DNA of 64,000 nt, taken from contig OZ023273.1 in assembly GCA_964007475.1 (NCBI GenBank), positions 49,725,525 through 49,789,524 on the forward strand, written 5' to 3'. The stretch comes from Hybos culiciformis (taxonomy: Eukaryota; Arthropoda; Insecta; Diptera; Hybotidae). A program made the position numbers and the translations under genes. This document shows, in pieces, positions 34,124-45,344 of this stretch; position 1 is the stretch's first letter, and every line of letters begins with the position of its first letter. The notes below the pieces were generated by a model that was not told the origin of the DNA, did no database searches, and was given only the letters and a program-made list of their open reading frames with translations.

Positions 34124-34260
34124 CTGTATTGAATTACACTGTAAATGGTAATAAATGATTCGGCAACAATTTTCCACAAAAACAAGTGTAAAATAGCAAG
34201 ATCCGATAGAAAACTAGGAGCTTAATATAATATTTAAATCAGCTTAATTAATTCCTGTAT

Positions 34261-34787
34261 TATAGTAGATTATTGTATATGTAAACTAAATTTGTTATTA
34301 ATTAAGAGTTCTGTATACACAAAAATACATTGACACGAGTCAATACCGAGACCGAAGGTCGAGTGATATAAATTGACAAGTGTCAATGTATTTTTTTGTA
34401 AATACAGAACGAGTTGTATAACAAATTTTGTTTACATATCCAATATACTGTTTTAATGCGTAGGGAGAGGTAGTTGTAAAGAGAGAATATTTTTTTCTTC
34501 TAATTTTTTCCCTTTTTTTTGTATTTGGCTGTATTGAAATATTGTGAGAGATATTATGTTTGTTTAGGTTTTACGTAATATTCAATACGAAACATCTAAA
34601 TGATTTCATTATTTACGCTGATGCATCTAAATTTTTTCATTATATACACTGATGCATCTAATTTTTTTCATTATTTACGCAGATGCATCTAAATGATTGC
34701 ATGTGTATTGACGCATATAATACTACATTTAGTGATCTAAATTCTATAGCACTAAATACAACATAACGATCCCCAACGCATTAAAAT
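34261..34787 (-). repeat. 545-bp-type dispersed repeat, copy 2
   Basis: It has the same sequence and orientation as 14260-14804, from TATAGTAGATTATTG to GCATTAAAAT. It includes the hairpin arms and the ATGCATCTAA tandem motifs. Here the block stands alone without RT or GIY-YIG sequence, apart from the ~30 bp overlapping the frame end. Confidence 0.85.
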
Positions 34788-34789
34788 TA

Positions 34790-36400
34790 GTTATTTAAGT
34801 TATTTTTTGTGTAATGAACCACAAAGAAATTTATTTTTTTTTAAATAAATTTTTCTATTGAATATGTTTTCAAAATAACAATCATACTCACACAAATATT
34901 ATGTTAATGAATACCAAATAATACCCATTGCATTTTAAGAACGTTCATATTATATATAAGTATCAGTTTGTTGCCCTTTTCTTTTTTTTTTAAATAATGT
35001 TGATGTTGAAATTGGAGAGAATTTAAATAAGATAAAAAAACATATTTACTGAATTTTATGTAGGACATTGAACATTTCTAGGGAATAATTATTTTTAATT
35101 CAATTATACAATATTAAATTATTAAATCATACGTCAGTCAACAATATTTTTTATATTTTCTTCTTTTCTACAGAAAATAATAATATTAAACATACTTTAT
35201 CATAAATATAAACGGTAAATATAATTTCAAAATGCAAGATAAGCAGAAAACTTTTGAATATTTTAAAATTTGATAAATTTTATGTATTTTGGCAAATTTA
35301 TTTGATGATTTTACTTACAAACTTCGCAGACATTTTGAATATAAAAATCTTGTGATACAAAAAATTATTGGGATCAAAAAAAATTTTCATCAAAGCAAGT
35401 TAAAATCTCAACTCGTTTAGTTAGATTTGGAAATTCCTTGAAATATCCGCCAGAATGCTGAATTCCGTTTAAAAAATATATGTTTTAAAAGGACGAGCTA
35501 TTAACATCGTCATCAAATTTGAAAAAATAACCCCTTCTCAAGTCTTAGCGTTTGATATTGATTTTGAACGAATAAAACTCTATAGTATAGTATTATAATC
35601 TCTCGAAAATATGTCCGTTGAAAATTTAGAAATTGATACAGATGTCTGTACATGAACATGCATCTCAAGTAAGCTTTCAAAATTTAATTTATTATTTTCT
35701 ACATATATTTATTTAGATTTTTATTTTATATTTATAGTTACTTTCAGTTCTCTTCTTTTTTGTATTATGTGTTTCTTACGTGTTTTCAAGCCCTCAAAAG
35801 CAAATTTCATGTAGATTATAATTCTTAATCTCTGTACATTACATATATTATTACATTTCACACTAGAAATATAATAAATATCTCATATTTCATTGAAAAA
35901 GAATTTTAGTCAATTCTAAAATATTCTCAATTTTTATCAGTAAGTATCTATTATGTACATATAAAATAAATACACTACATGTTTACATTCACTATATCCG
36001 CATACTTTATTATTAATTATTACTTTTGGAATTGGAAATAACATTCCAAAATTTAATAATATGATGCTATGAAAGTTTTCGTTATCAAATCAAAAACCAA
36101 TAATTAATTGCACTATTTAAATTTCTAGTGATATTTAAAATTTCATAAATTTTTTTTAAACATTAACATGTACGTATATATGAATGAGGTAAAAAAATAC
36201 AAATTTATAATAAAATGAGATATATTTCGCCAATGAAGAACTTGATTGTGAATTTAGGATTTATTATCACTCGTATGTTATAGCATTGAGTAATAATATT
36301 TATAAGAGGGTCAGAATTCATACAAGTAAATTTCAGAATTTTTGAAGTTTATACTTCTTTAGGCGCGTTGTATGATATAATTGAGTAATTCTGTAGGGGG
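34790..36400. other. Featureless AT-rich intergenic stretch
   Basis: No gene or element end was recognised. Confidence 0.6.
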
Positions 36401-36936
36401 TAAAAATTCGGTGCCATGCTAAAAAGGCTAACGAAATTAAACCTAATAGGTTTTATTTCACATTCAGATGAGAAATAAAGCCTAATTCGCCGATTTTATA
36501 AATTAGGTTTTATTTCTCAACTGAATGTGAAATAAAACATATTTATTTTTTATAAACTTGAGTATTAAGGCCTAATTTTTTTTTTTCACATAGGAATTCA
36601 AAAAAAAAATCGAAAATGAAGAATTAAATATTGAGTAGCAGGTAGGTATGAATAATATGTCTCTTTAGATTAAAATTGTATTGTTAGGTAATAAAACAAT
36701 ATCATATGTATTATGTAAGTATATTATATCGTGTGCGTTCTTTATACATGCATTTTATTTTTCGTTTTTTGAGACTAGTTTGAATAAAATTTTGAAGTGA
36801 AAAGTATTTGAGAGATCTTAATAAAAAAATATATTTAAATAAAAAAAAATGGACAGTGAAAATGTTTTTTTTTTTTGAATATACATTTATTCCGGGATTT
36901 AGGCGGAATAGTAATTTATTACGTGAGACGTGAGAC

Positions 36937-37348
36937 GTGAGAAAAATTAAAATAATACAAACTCAAAACGACACACAATTCAGAATAATAAAATTTAAAG
37001 ACAAAACTGACAATTACAACGACATACCAAGTGCAGGAAATGAATCAACATCACTTGAAGCAAACGAAAACGCTAGTTCAATGAGGGTTTCTCAAAAAAC
37101 AATAATTCCTTTTCATGGATACTTCAACGGAAATTATCTCCCTTCAAATATACTAAAAGCAGGAGCTAACATAAATTTAATTAATGACATACTGAAACCA
37201 CAAAATAACTTAAAAAGAATGGGAGTAATGACATTACAACCACAATTTTACCCAAATTACACAACTGCAAACCAATATATAAGTCAAACATTAGAACTGT
37301 ACTGCGAAACTTACACATATATACGATTTAAATTCAGTGGAATCTACC
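36937..37348 (+). CDS. Unrecognised open frame cut off by element B
   Basis: About 137 codons precede the start of element B. The composition is more balanced than the chance frames nearby, with residues such as PFHGYFNGNYLPSN, MGVMTLQPQFYPNYTTANQY and LYCETYTYIRF. The ATG at 36937 is the first in frame. The frame lies inside fold-back element D and ends artificially by running into the repeat at 37349. I do not recognise a family; it could be captured host sequence, part of a transposon or an old viral insertion. No splice sites or downstream continuation were identified. Confidence 0.35.
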
Positions 37349-37696
37349 GGCGCAGTGAAATAAGGCCGCGGGAAATAAGGCCGCGATAGGTTTTTGTTGC
37401 GGTCTTATTTCATTTTGAAAAATGAAATAAGGCCGCGAAAAAATCCTCGCGGTCTTATTACATTTTGAAAAATGAAATAAGACCGCATAAAATTCCTCGC
37501 GGCCTTATTTCGTTTTGAAAAATGAAATAAGACCGCGACAAAAAAAAAAATTAATCGGAGGGCTAATTTCATTTTGAAAAATGAAATAAGGCCGCGAGGA
37601 TTTTTTCTCGGCCTTATTTCATTTTGAAAAACGAAATAAGACCGCGTAATCTTGTGAGGTGAGCACACAGGGCAGGGGGCAGCAGGGCGGCGGGCA
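37349..37696. mobile_element. Fold-back element B, one half only
   Basis: It starts GGCGCAGTGAAATAAGGCCG, then repeats GAAATAAGGCCGCG, followed by palindromes of GCGGTCTTATTTCATTTT facing GAAAAATGAAATAAGGCCGC. It then enters the GC-rich segment GGGCAGGGGGCAGCAGGGCG GCGGGC (37669-37696), which equals the left arm of the core in element A. The sequence then changes abruptly to AT-rich DNA. The second half expected from the palindromic design is missing. Confidence 0.75.
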
Positions 37697-38118
37697 ATAA
37701 ATTTAATTTAAATTCATCAAAATCCAATGTTCTGGTTTGGAACAAAATTTTTTTTTTTTATAAAACATTTCTTAAATTTTTTGTTTTATTTTTTTTTTTT
37801 TAATTTTTTTTTATAATTACTAATAGTTTAATTTCGACTTAGCTTCGTTTTTTTGTTTAAAAAGGTAGTTTATAAGTTTTCGATTTAATTTAGAATTTTT
37901 TTTTCAATGAATGTACATATCTTATTTGTATTTTTTATCAAAAATATTTATAATTTGAATTATGAACACAAGAAATAAAGTTCCAGTTGGCATGAAAAAA
38001 ACACCTATTTATTTATTTGACTATTAGCCCAATTTTTTTCTCACATAAGAATTCAAAGAAAAATATCGACATAAGAATTAACTGGTGACCACCACGAAAC
38101 TGTGCATCCCGAAAGTGT
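37697..38118. other. AT-rich stretch with a repeat of the element D arm
   Basis: About 38000-38085 resembles 36545-36628 in the same orientation (both include CACATA-GAATTCAAA). This part of element D has therefore been duplicated around the open frame and element B. Confidence 0.5.
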
Positions 38119-38126
38119 GCATGCAC

Positions 38127-38848
38127 TAGGGTGACCAGATCAAAAATATATTTTTGGGGTAGTATTTTATTGATGGTTTTTTTTTTCGTTTTTCACTATA
38201 TAAAAATAAAACAAACTTTTTAATTCTCTGTAATATTTAATAACTAACAAAAAAAAAGTTTAAATCAAAAACGAAAAACAAAAAACTTACATCGAACTAC
38301 AACACAATTGAATTTTTTTTATTTTCGAATCTTATATGGAAATTATATTTTTCAGTTTTCAGTTTCCTTTTAGTTTTCTTCCAAATAATATATATATATA
38401 TTTTTTTTTTTTGAATAATATATTTTATATATTTTTAATAATTTATTAAATTAATTTATAATGATAACGACATATCAGCAGAGTTCGAATTTTAAAAATC
38501 AAAACATAAAGGAAATTTTTTTTTTTTTTCCTATCCAAAGAAAAAGAAAAATAAAAAATCATTTGAAAAGAAAAGATTACTGAGTTTATGAAAGATTTTT
38601 TAAGTGATAAGAAAAACAGTGGAATAAGTGATATCTTTTTATCTTTCTTTACATTATCTGTTTAATTGATAATAATAAAAGTTGACCTCATAATGCTGAA
38701 ATTTACTAGATATAAAAAAAATATATTTTAGGTGTTTTTGGGGTATTTTTTCCTACCCCATTACAGATTTTGGAAATGGGGTATTTCAGGAAAATTCAAT
38801 CAAAAATGGGGTAGCCTACCCCAGAATGGGGTATGTCTGGTCACCCTA
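38127..38848. mobile_element. hAT-type MITE, 722 bp
   Basis: The exact inverted ends TAGGGTGACCAGA and TCTGGTCACCCTA are flanked by a perfect 8-bp duplication GCATGCAC (38119-38126 and 38849-38856). Subterminal TGGGGTA motifs lie at both sides. No transposase is present. It is inserted into an arm of fold-back element D, so it is younger. Confidence 0.92.
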
Positions 38849-39060
38849 GCATGCACGCACAGTTTCCGTATATTTTTCCATACATTTTGTGCGGCCAATT
38901 TTCTTTTCCACCCGATTTGACCTATTTTTTAAATTTACTGAATTAACCTGAGCACAAAGTTTTGATATCTATAATTACTTACTTGATTTATAGTAATATT
39001 TAATTTTTTTTGGAAAAGGTAAAAATACTTACTTGATTTCCATTCTTTCTAAATTATGAC

Positions 39061-39510
39061 AAGTTATAATCTTAATCTTAATCTTAATCTTAATCTTAAT
39101 ATATATAAAGGCAAAACGATTTCTCCGAAGCCTCAAAAAAATTCCAATAGGTGTCGCTATATTTATGATAAATATAAAGGCAAAACGATTTCTCCGAAGC
39201 CTCATACAAAACAATAACAAATCTTCAACACATCGCTCCTGGGTGGTAATCGCAACAAATATTTTTACATTTTTAATTTTTATATTTAAATGTATATTCC
39301 AATAGGTGTCGCTATATTTATAATGTCCATAAAAACCATAGACACCATCCAGCCTTTCTGGTGGATCATTTCAAAACTTTTAGTTAACAAAAAAATTAAA
39401 AATTTTGAATGTGTTCTTATTGTATGTATTTCGTTATTGTAATTTATTTTGCTATTGCAGTTTGTTATTGTAATTTATTGTACTTATTTTTACGAAATAC
39501 GTGGTATATT
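39061..39510. repeat. Unclassified repeat starting with an (AATCTT)n run, possibly Helitron-like
   Basis: Five copies of AATCTT at 39067-39100 are followed by ATATATAAAGGCAAAACGAT and TTCTCCGAAGCC. The latter recurs at 39172-39202. CCAATAGGTGTCGCTATATT also occurs twice (near 39146 and 39298). A TA-rich start followed by AAAGGCAAAACGATTTC recalls Helitron-type ends, but no CTRR end was found. Confidence 0.35.
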
Positions 39511-39794
39511 TTATTTATAACAAAAAACTTTCGAGAGAAGACTATCTATTGATCTTTTTTAAACATTCAAGTTAAAAATTAAAAAAGTGCAAAATTGTTT
39601 TACCACGACGCGATATACACCACGGGGGGAAATTTGCAAAAATTACAAAAAAAACATCTTTTTTGTTGAGTTTTCATTACAAATTTGGTTTTCAAGTTCA
39701 AGAAAGTGAACATCTGTATCCTATTGAATTCTTGAATACATTCAAAGCCAGTGGTCAGGTCGGGGGTTGTTTTAGGCTATTTTAAAATTTAATT

Positions 39795-40027
39795 GGCCTC
39801 CTCCCTAGCGACCTCCCCTGGGGGAGGACTTCAAAAGTTCGTCCGTTGTCATTCAAATTTTGTGCATAAAACGAGGAAATGATTAAACACAAAAATTTCG
39901 TAACAAATGGGCTTCCTACCCAGCGACCTTCCCTGGGGGAGGGCTTCAAAAGTTCGTCCGATTACGTTCAAATTTGGTACATAAAAAGATAAAATGATTA
40001 TACACAAAAATTGCGTCACAAAAAATT
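39795..40027. repeat. Two-unit tandem repeat (~115 bp)
   Basis: Two units each contain CCCTGGGGGAGG, CTTCAAAAGTTCGTCCG and an AAATGATTA-ACACAAAAAT stretch. The family is unknown. Each unit holds a small CCCC/GGGG hairpin. Confidence 0.7.
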
Positions 40028-40895
40028 GGGACCCCTCTTTTTAGCTCAGCAGCTCAATAACCCACTCTGCAATGGCTCAGAACAAAATCGAAAATACAGT
40101 GACAATCTCGCATACATGAAGTTTCATTTCTTCCATGTGTCCTATTCACACATGTTTTTTAGAAGATCATGAATTTTCTCATGGACAGTAGCGTTATCAA
40201 GGGTTTTGGAAATTTAAAAATATTCACAAACTAATAACCATTTTATGGCCAAAAAGATTGATGAAATATTTCAAAATTAATTATTGGAACAAGATGATCA
40301 GGGTTTGTTTGTATTTCATTAAGTATTAAATAAATGTTAAATCAATTATAATTTACTATTCTACGGGCTGACTAATCATAATCATAATTAATTAAAGATT
40401 GTTTATCAAAATGAAAAGGAATTTCATTTTTTCTTATTCAAAATTTCTTATTTCTTATTTCAAATTTCTTATTTCAAAAGTTTATGCTTTTCCGAAAGAA
40501 TGTTGTTCAAACAACCTTTTTTTTAATTTTCGGACAACTGTCCCCTCTACACGCACAGTTTCCGTATGCACAGTTTCTTTGTGCCATGTCACCAGTTAAT
40601 TCTTTTTTATTTCAATATATTTTACTTTTTGGGAAATATATTTTACTTTTTGGGAACATTCAGTTGAGAAATAAAACCTAATTTATAAAATCGGCGAATT
40701 AGGCTTTATTTCTCATTTGAATATGAAATAAAACCTATTAGGTTTAATTTCGTTAGCCTTTTTAGCATGGCACCTAAAAATTCATTTTTATTTTACTCAT
40801 TCGACATTCGAAATCGAAAAAACCGACATGATTTTTGACGTTTCAATACTAAAAAAAATTAGTGGTCCACTCAATAATCATTTGTCATTTATAAA

Positions 40896-41094
40896 AACAA
40901 AATAATTTAGCGCGAAAAATTTTAATTCAAATTAATTTTAAAAATCTTTCGTTTACAAATTATTTAAAACTAAATTTTTTTTTCCAAAAAAGGTAACAAA
41001 ATAATTTGGCGCGAAAAATTTTAATTCAAATTAATTTTAAAAATCTTTCGTTTACAAATTATTTAAAACTAAATTTTTTTTTCCAAAAAAGGTA
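40896..41094. repeat. 99-bp tandem duplication
   Basis: AACAAAATAATTT-GCGCGAAA through CCAAAAAAGGTA is repeated twice almost exactly, at 40896 and 40995. The second unit runs into the array that follows. Confidence 0.85.
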
Positions 41095-41815
41095 GCTCCG
41101 GTAAAATTAAGATTACCTGCCGAAAAATTTTTGGGCAAGGAACTACGGTTAGGTCGTGCCGGAGCAAAATATACAAAAAAATGTTTTTTTTCAAAACAGG
41201 TAGCTGCGGTGAAATTAATATTACCTGCAGAAAAATTTACGGTTAGGTCGTGCCGGCACAAAATACACAAACAATTTTTTTTTCCGAAATAGGTAGCTTC
41301 GGTGAAATAAAGATTACCTGCCGAAAAATTTTTGGGCAGGGAGGTATGGTCAGGTTGTGCCGACGCAAAATGTACAAACATTTTTTTTTTTTTTCAAAAT
41401 AGGTAGCTCCTGTGAAATTATTATTACCTGAAAAAATTTTTAAAATTTTTTGGGTAGGGAGCTACGGTTAGGTCGTGCCGGCGCAAAATACACAAAAAAA
41501 ATTTTTTTCCGAAATAGGTAGCTTCGGTGAAATAAAGATTACCTGCCGAAAAATTTTTTTGGGCAGGGAGCTGGTCGTGCCGGCGCAAAATACACAAAAA
41601 ATTGTTTTTTCAAAATAGGTAGCTTCGGTGAAATGAAGATTACCAGCCCAAACATTTTTGGGCAGGGAGCTACGGTTAGGTCGTGCCGGCGGAAAATATA
41701 CGAAAAAAGTTTTTTTCTCAAAATAGGTAGCTCCGGTGAAATTAATATTACCTGCCAAAAGATTTTTGGGTTGGGAGCTACGGTTAGGTCGTGCCGGCGC
41801 AAAATACAGAAAAAA
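41091..41815. repeat. Tandem array, seven units of about 92-116 bp
   Basis: Units begin GGTAGCT(C/T)CGGTGAAAT near 41091, 41199, 41291, 41402, 41518, 41620 and 41727. They contain ATTACCTGCCGAAAAATTTT, GGGCAGGGAGCTACGGTTAG and GTCGTGCCGGCGCAAAATA. Minus-strand frames at 41052-41381 and 41468-41821 only read through the units. One unit (near 41199) lacks the GGGCAGGGAGC part. Confidence 0.9.
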
Positions 41816-42070
41816 AAACACACGAAGCAGTCATAGAACTGCCGGCAGAAGTTTATACTTAAAAGATTTATTAAACTATGAAACAGTGGCTACAAATGAT
41901 GGGTTGCTCAGTACAAAATGTAAATTAAAATATTTTTATTTTTATTTACATTTTGTACTGAGCAGCCCATCATTTGTAGCCACTGTTATAATTTCATAGT
42001 TTTTAAATCTTTAAGTATAAACTTCTGTCGGCAGTTCTATGACTGCTTCGTGTGTTTTTTTTTTTTTTTT
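41811..42070. repeat. Large near-perfect palindrome, arms about 115 bp
   Basis: ACACACGAAGCAGTCATAGA, ACTGCCG(G)CAGAAGTTTATAC, ACAGTGGCTACAAATGATGG and CAGTACAAAATGTAAAT are mirrored in order on the right arm, ending at CTGCTTCGTGTGT and a T run. The loop is roughly 20 bp of A/T. It directly follows the seven-unit array and directly precedes the MITE at 42079. Confidence 0.9.
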
Positions 42071-42078
42071 TCAAATAA

Positions 42079-42691
42079 AGGTCGGTATTCAACTGGAGAT
42101 AAAATCAACTTTTTCAAACAAAATTTTATCTGAGATAAATTTTAGTTGAGTGAATTTAATTTATCGGTACCCAACTGAAGATAAATGGAAATTTATCTGA
42201 GTAAAAATTGTATGAAAATATTTTCACTCAAATAAATTTTATTTCAAAAATTTATCTTGCAAAGAATGTTTTGAATATTCTTTTCAAGATAAATTTTGAC
42301 ATTAGGTCGTGTAAAAAGAATTTGACGTTTGTTGTTTGAAGAAAACAAACAAAAATCAGAAAATTAAATAATATTGGTAAAATTAATTAAATAAAATGGA
42401 TGAAAGTTGGGAGGTAAGTAAATTAAAAATAAAATTGTTTAGGTTGTTTTTATCAAAATATATTTTTCTAGGCGGATTTTTTTAAAAACAATTTTTTGTA
42501 AACAACCATTTTTCAATTTAGAAATTATGATTATGCTTTTTTTAAAATAATAATTATTGTTATTTTTAAAATCAAGTCAAGTGTCAAGTACATAAGTCAG
42601 AAAGTCATGTGTCAATTTTTATCCCACTCAATAATGTTCCTTTTCAAGATAAAATTTATCTTGTACTTTATTTTCAGTTGAATACCGGCCT
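42079..42691 (+). mobile_element. TAA-target MITE (PIF/Harbinger-like), copy 1, 613 bp
   Basis: The inverted ends are AGGTCGGTATTCAACTGGAG and, from the right, AGGCCGGTATTCAACTGAAA. The flanks are TAA at 42076-42078 and 42692-42694. A 3-bp TAA/TTA target is typical of PIF/Harbinger. Inside, ATGGATGAAAGTTGGGAG (42396-42413) is followed at once by a strong donor GTAAGT, as if the first exon of a parent transposon gene were kept. Internal AAGATAAATTT motifs form further inverted repeats. Confidence 0.8.
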
Positions 42692-42726
42692 TAACTCAAA
42701 AATAATGACAATGTGTTTATTCTTAA

Positions 42727-43223
42727 AGGCCGGTATTCAACTGGAGATAAAATCAACTTTTTCCTATAAAATTTTATCTGAGATAAATTTTAGTTGAGTG
42801 AATTTAATTTATCGGTACCCAACTGAAGATAAATGGAAATTTATCTGAGTAAAAATTGTATGAAAATATTTTCACTCAAATAAATTTTATTTCAAAAATT
42901 TATCTTGCAAAGAATGTTTTGAACATTCTTTTCAAGATAAATTGTGACATTAGGTCGTGTAAAAAGAATTTGACGTTTGTTGTTTGAAGAAAACAAACAA
43001 AAATCAGAAAACTAAAATAATATTAAAATTAAAATAATAGTTTAATTTAATTTAATAAAATAAAATAATATTGGTAAAATTAATTAAATAAAATGGATGA
43101 AAGTTGGGAGGTAAATATATTAAAAATAAAATTGTTTAGGTAGTCAATTTTTATCTCACTCAATAATGTTCCTTTTCAAGATAAAATTTATCTTGTACTT
43201 TATCTTCAGTTGAATACCGACCT
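42727..43223 (+). mobile_element. TAA-target MITE (PIF/Harbinger-like), copy 2, 497 bp
   Basis: It has the same ends and the same orientation as copy 1, 35 bp away, with TAA at 42724-42726 and 43224-43226. It has the same short exon-like ATG (43093-43110), but the donor is weakened to GTAAAT. About 115 bp near the right side are missing relative to copy 1. Confidence 0.8.
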
Positions 43224-43617
43224 TAATACAATAATAAAAATAATAAAATTAAGAATAAACACATTTGAGTTAAAAAATTTTACTCAATACGTTAAAAATA
43301 TTGTCATAATTTTTGAGTTATTTAGAAAAAAATTTACTTGTATGAATTCTGTCCCTCTTATATATATTATTACTCAATGGTTATAATTATAGCTACAAGG
43401 ACGAAGAAGCTGATTTTGGTATTCTGCCTTCTCTTTTTAAAACAAAAATCCTTCGATAACTGCTTTGATGTCATATTCAAATCATACTCGTTATAAAGGA
43501 AATTCAAATTTTTTTCATGAATAGACTAGCTTTCAGCTATAGTTAGTTCACCCAATCAAGCATTTATGTACGTTTATTCATGACGGATATAATAAGTGAA
43601 AAGTTTGTTACTTATAT

Positions 43618-44029
43618 GGTGTTCGCATTAGGAGAATATTAGTGGAATATGCTGTTATCCGGAATATTTCAGGAATATGAACTGGATTTTTCATATAAAA
43701 AAATATTCCGGAATATGTATATTCCACTTTCATATTCTAGTTTGTCAGGGTTAGAATTCTACATTTCTAGTTATTTTCACTCATTTTTTGAAATTTTGTT
43801 ATAGTTGGCAACAATTTTTTTGTCAAATTCGAGTCAAAATGAAAAAAAAAACAAAATAAAATTGATAACAAGCGAGATAAAAAGTCAAAATTTTCAACAA
43901 CAAAAACTTTTTCTCTTTCTCAATTTTTTTTTCACACCATCAAATTCCAGTTCTCATCAAATTTTGTAATGCGAACGGCAATTTGTTTTCCGGAATATAA
44001 GTGGAATTCAAATTATAATGCGAACAAGG
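43618..44029. mobile_element. MITE with short inverted ends, 412 bp
   Basis: TGTTCGCATTA near the left end faces TAATGCGAACA at the right, with TAT on both outer sides (43615-43617 and 44030-44032). Subterminal AGTGGAATAT and ATATTCC/GGAATAT motifs recur in opposite orientations. The target could be TA or TAT, so the superfamily is undecided. Confidence 0.65.
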
Positions 44030-44032
44030 TAT

Positions 44033-45200
44033 TACTTTAAAATCAATTTTAAACAGAAAAATTAAATTTATATAAATTTCTTTAAAAATTAAAAAGAATT
44101 TCAAACATCATAACTTGAGGGTAAACTCAAATTGACTCATTAAAATATCAAAAAAAAAAATATATGTATAGTATATTAAAGGAAATTCTCAAATGAAAAG
44201 GTTAAAGAAAATTCTATTTGAATATTAGGTTGTTTTATATGTTTTAACGATATTCTTTCTTTGTCATTGTAATCTTACACCTTATAGATTTTATTACATT
44301 AAAACCTTAATTTTTTGCAATGGTCACCAACAGTCATATATTTCATAGTCCTACATATTCTTCAATTATATTTATTTAAATTAAATAAAATCCATCTACC
44401 CCTTTTAGTTGAATTTTAGTTAAATATATAAGTATTAGCTTTTACATCAAATTACTTAATGTACATAATTAATTTATATAAATAATCAATATCTTTTTGA
44501 TTCTAGTTTGCAAAAATATTGGAATTGCAGTTTTTAGAAGGCTATTTTATTTATTATACAAATGGAAATATATATTATTAATACCATAAAAATATTTTTT
44601 AAGTGTAACGGAATTTATTCCATCATTAGATAAACTGAATAAATAAATTAAACAACCTAATAATATTAATTTGAATAAAAAAACAGAATAAATTCTTTAT
44701 CTTCTACTTCTATTTATGAATTTTTTAAGAAATTTCATAAAATTGAAATTAATTTTTCTATTATTTGTACCTCCCGAGTCCCTTTATTACATTAACTTCA
44801 TTTTTCTGCTTTTCTATTAAAAAATATCAAAGAAATCTCAAAGAAATGCTTGTCTCTTTTAAAGTTAAAAATTCAAAATTCTATTAAAGTTGAATAGAAA
44901 TACGCGGTACATGTACAATTTTATATTATCAAATATATGTAAGTATGTATATCTACATAATGTAAATAGAAAATAGAATATTTCATAATCAACAAAATAA
45001 AATTTCTGCAAAATACTTTCATTAAAATTAAACCTATGTATTTGAGAATATATTTATATCTAAATTACTTTAAAAATCTTTTTAAAGAATAGAAAAGTTT
45101 TTGTACTAATGTAAAGTTTAATCATTTAAGTTGCATTTTCTTAACTATAGACCAACATTTTATATTTAATCGGTTGGTTAAATGCTAGTATTAAGGAATA
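44033..45200. other. Featureless AT-rich intergenic stretch
   Basis: No feature was recognised. Confidence 0.6.
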
Positions 45201-45201
45201 C

Positions 45202-45341
45202 GTCAGTGTGTACATCTGTCTGTCGACAAAATAGTTTTAAAGGGATTGTCAAAATTTCCATTGCATAAAAATCGTCTAAACTTTCGACCGATAGTGTAGC
45301 ATTATTATTTAGGTAACAGATAAATTTGCTGTCACACTGAC
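45202..45341. repeat. Possible very small inverted-repeat element (140 bp)
   Basis: GTCAGTGTG at 45202-45210 faces CACACTGAC at 45333-45341. The interior is less AT-rich than the surroundings (CTGTCTGTCGACAAAATAG, CTTTCGACCGATAGTG). No flanking duplication was found. Confidence 0.3.
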
Positions 45342-45344
45342 ATT

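Larger units (their letters stand above)
36410..40774. mobile_element. Fold-back element D, ~4.4 kb, with nested insertions
   Basis: A perfect 9-bp target duplication TAAAAATTC lies at 36401-36409 and 40775-40783. The inverted ends (GGTGCCATGCTAAAAAGGCT onward) match for about 130 bp with few differences. They contain an internal palindrome made of GAAATAAAGCCTAATT facing AATTAGGTTTTATTTC. Inner arm pieces AACTGGTGAC and AAACTGTGCAT recur inverted near 38080-38110 and 40555-40600. GTTGTTTGAACAACAT, read on the minus strand near 40500, is shared with element E. The interior has been interrupted by element B, a hAT MITE and tandem DNA. The 9-bp target fits Foldback or Mutator-like elements. Confidence 0.85.

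Noticed and set aside
37405..37668. 87-codon minus-strand frame
   Set aside because: It reads through the palindromic units of element B; the peptide is periodic.
41052..41821. Minus-strand frames of 109, 117 and 94 codons with repeated peptides (NFSAGN, FAPARPNRSS)
   Set aside because: They are translations of a seven-unit noncoding tandem array; several frames stay open for the same reason and unit lengths vary without keeping frame.
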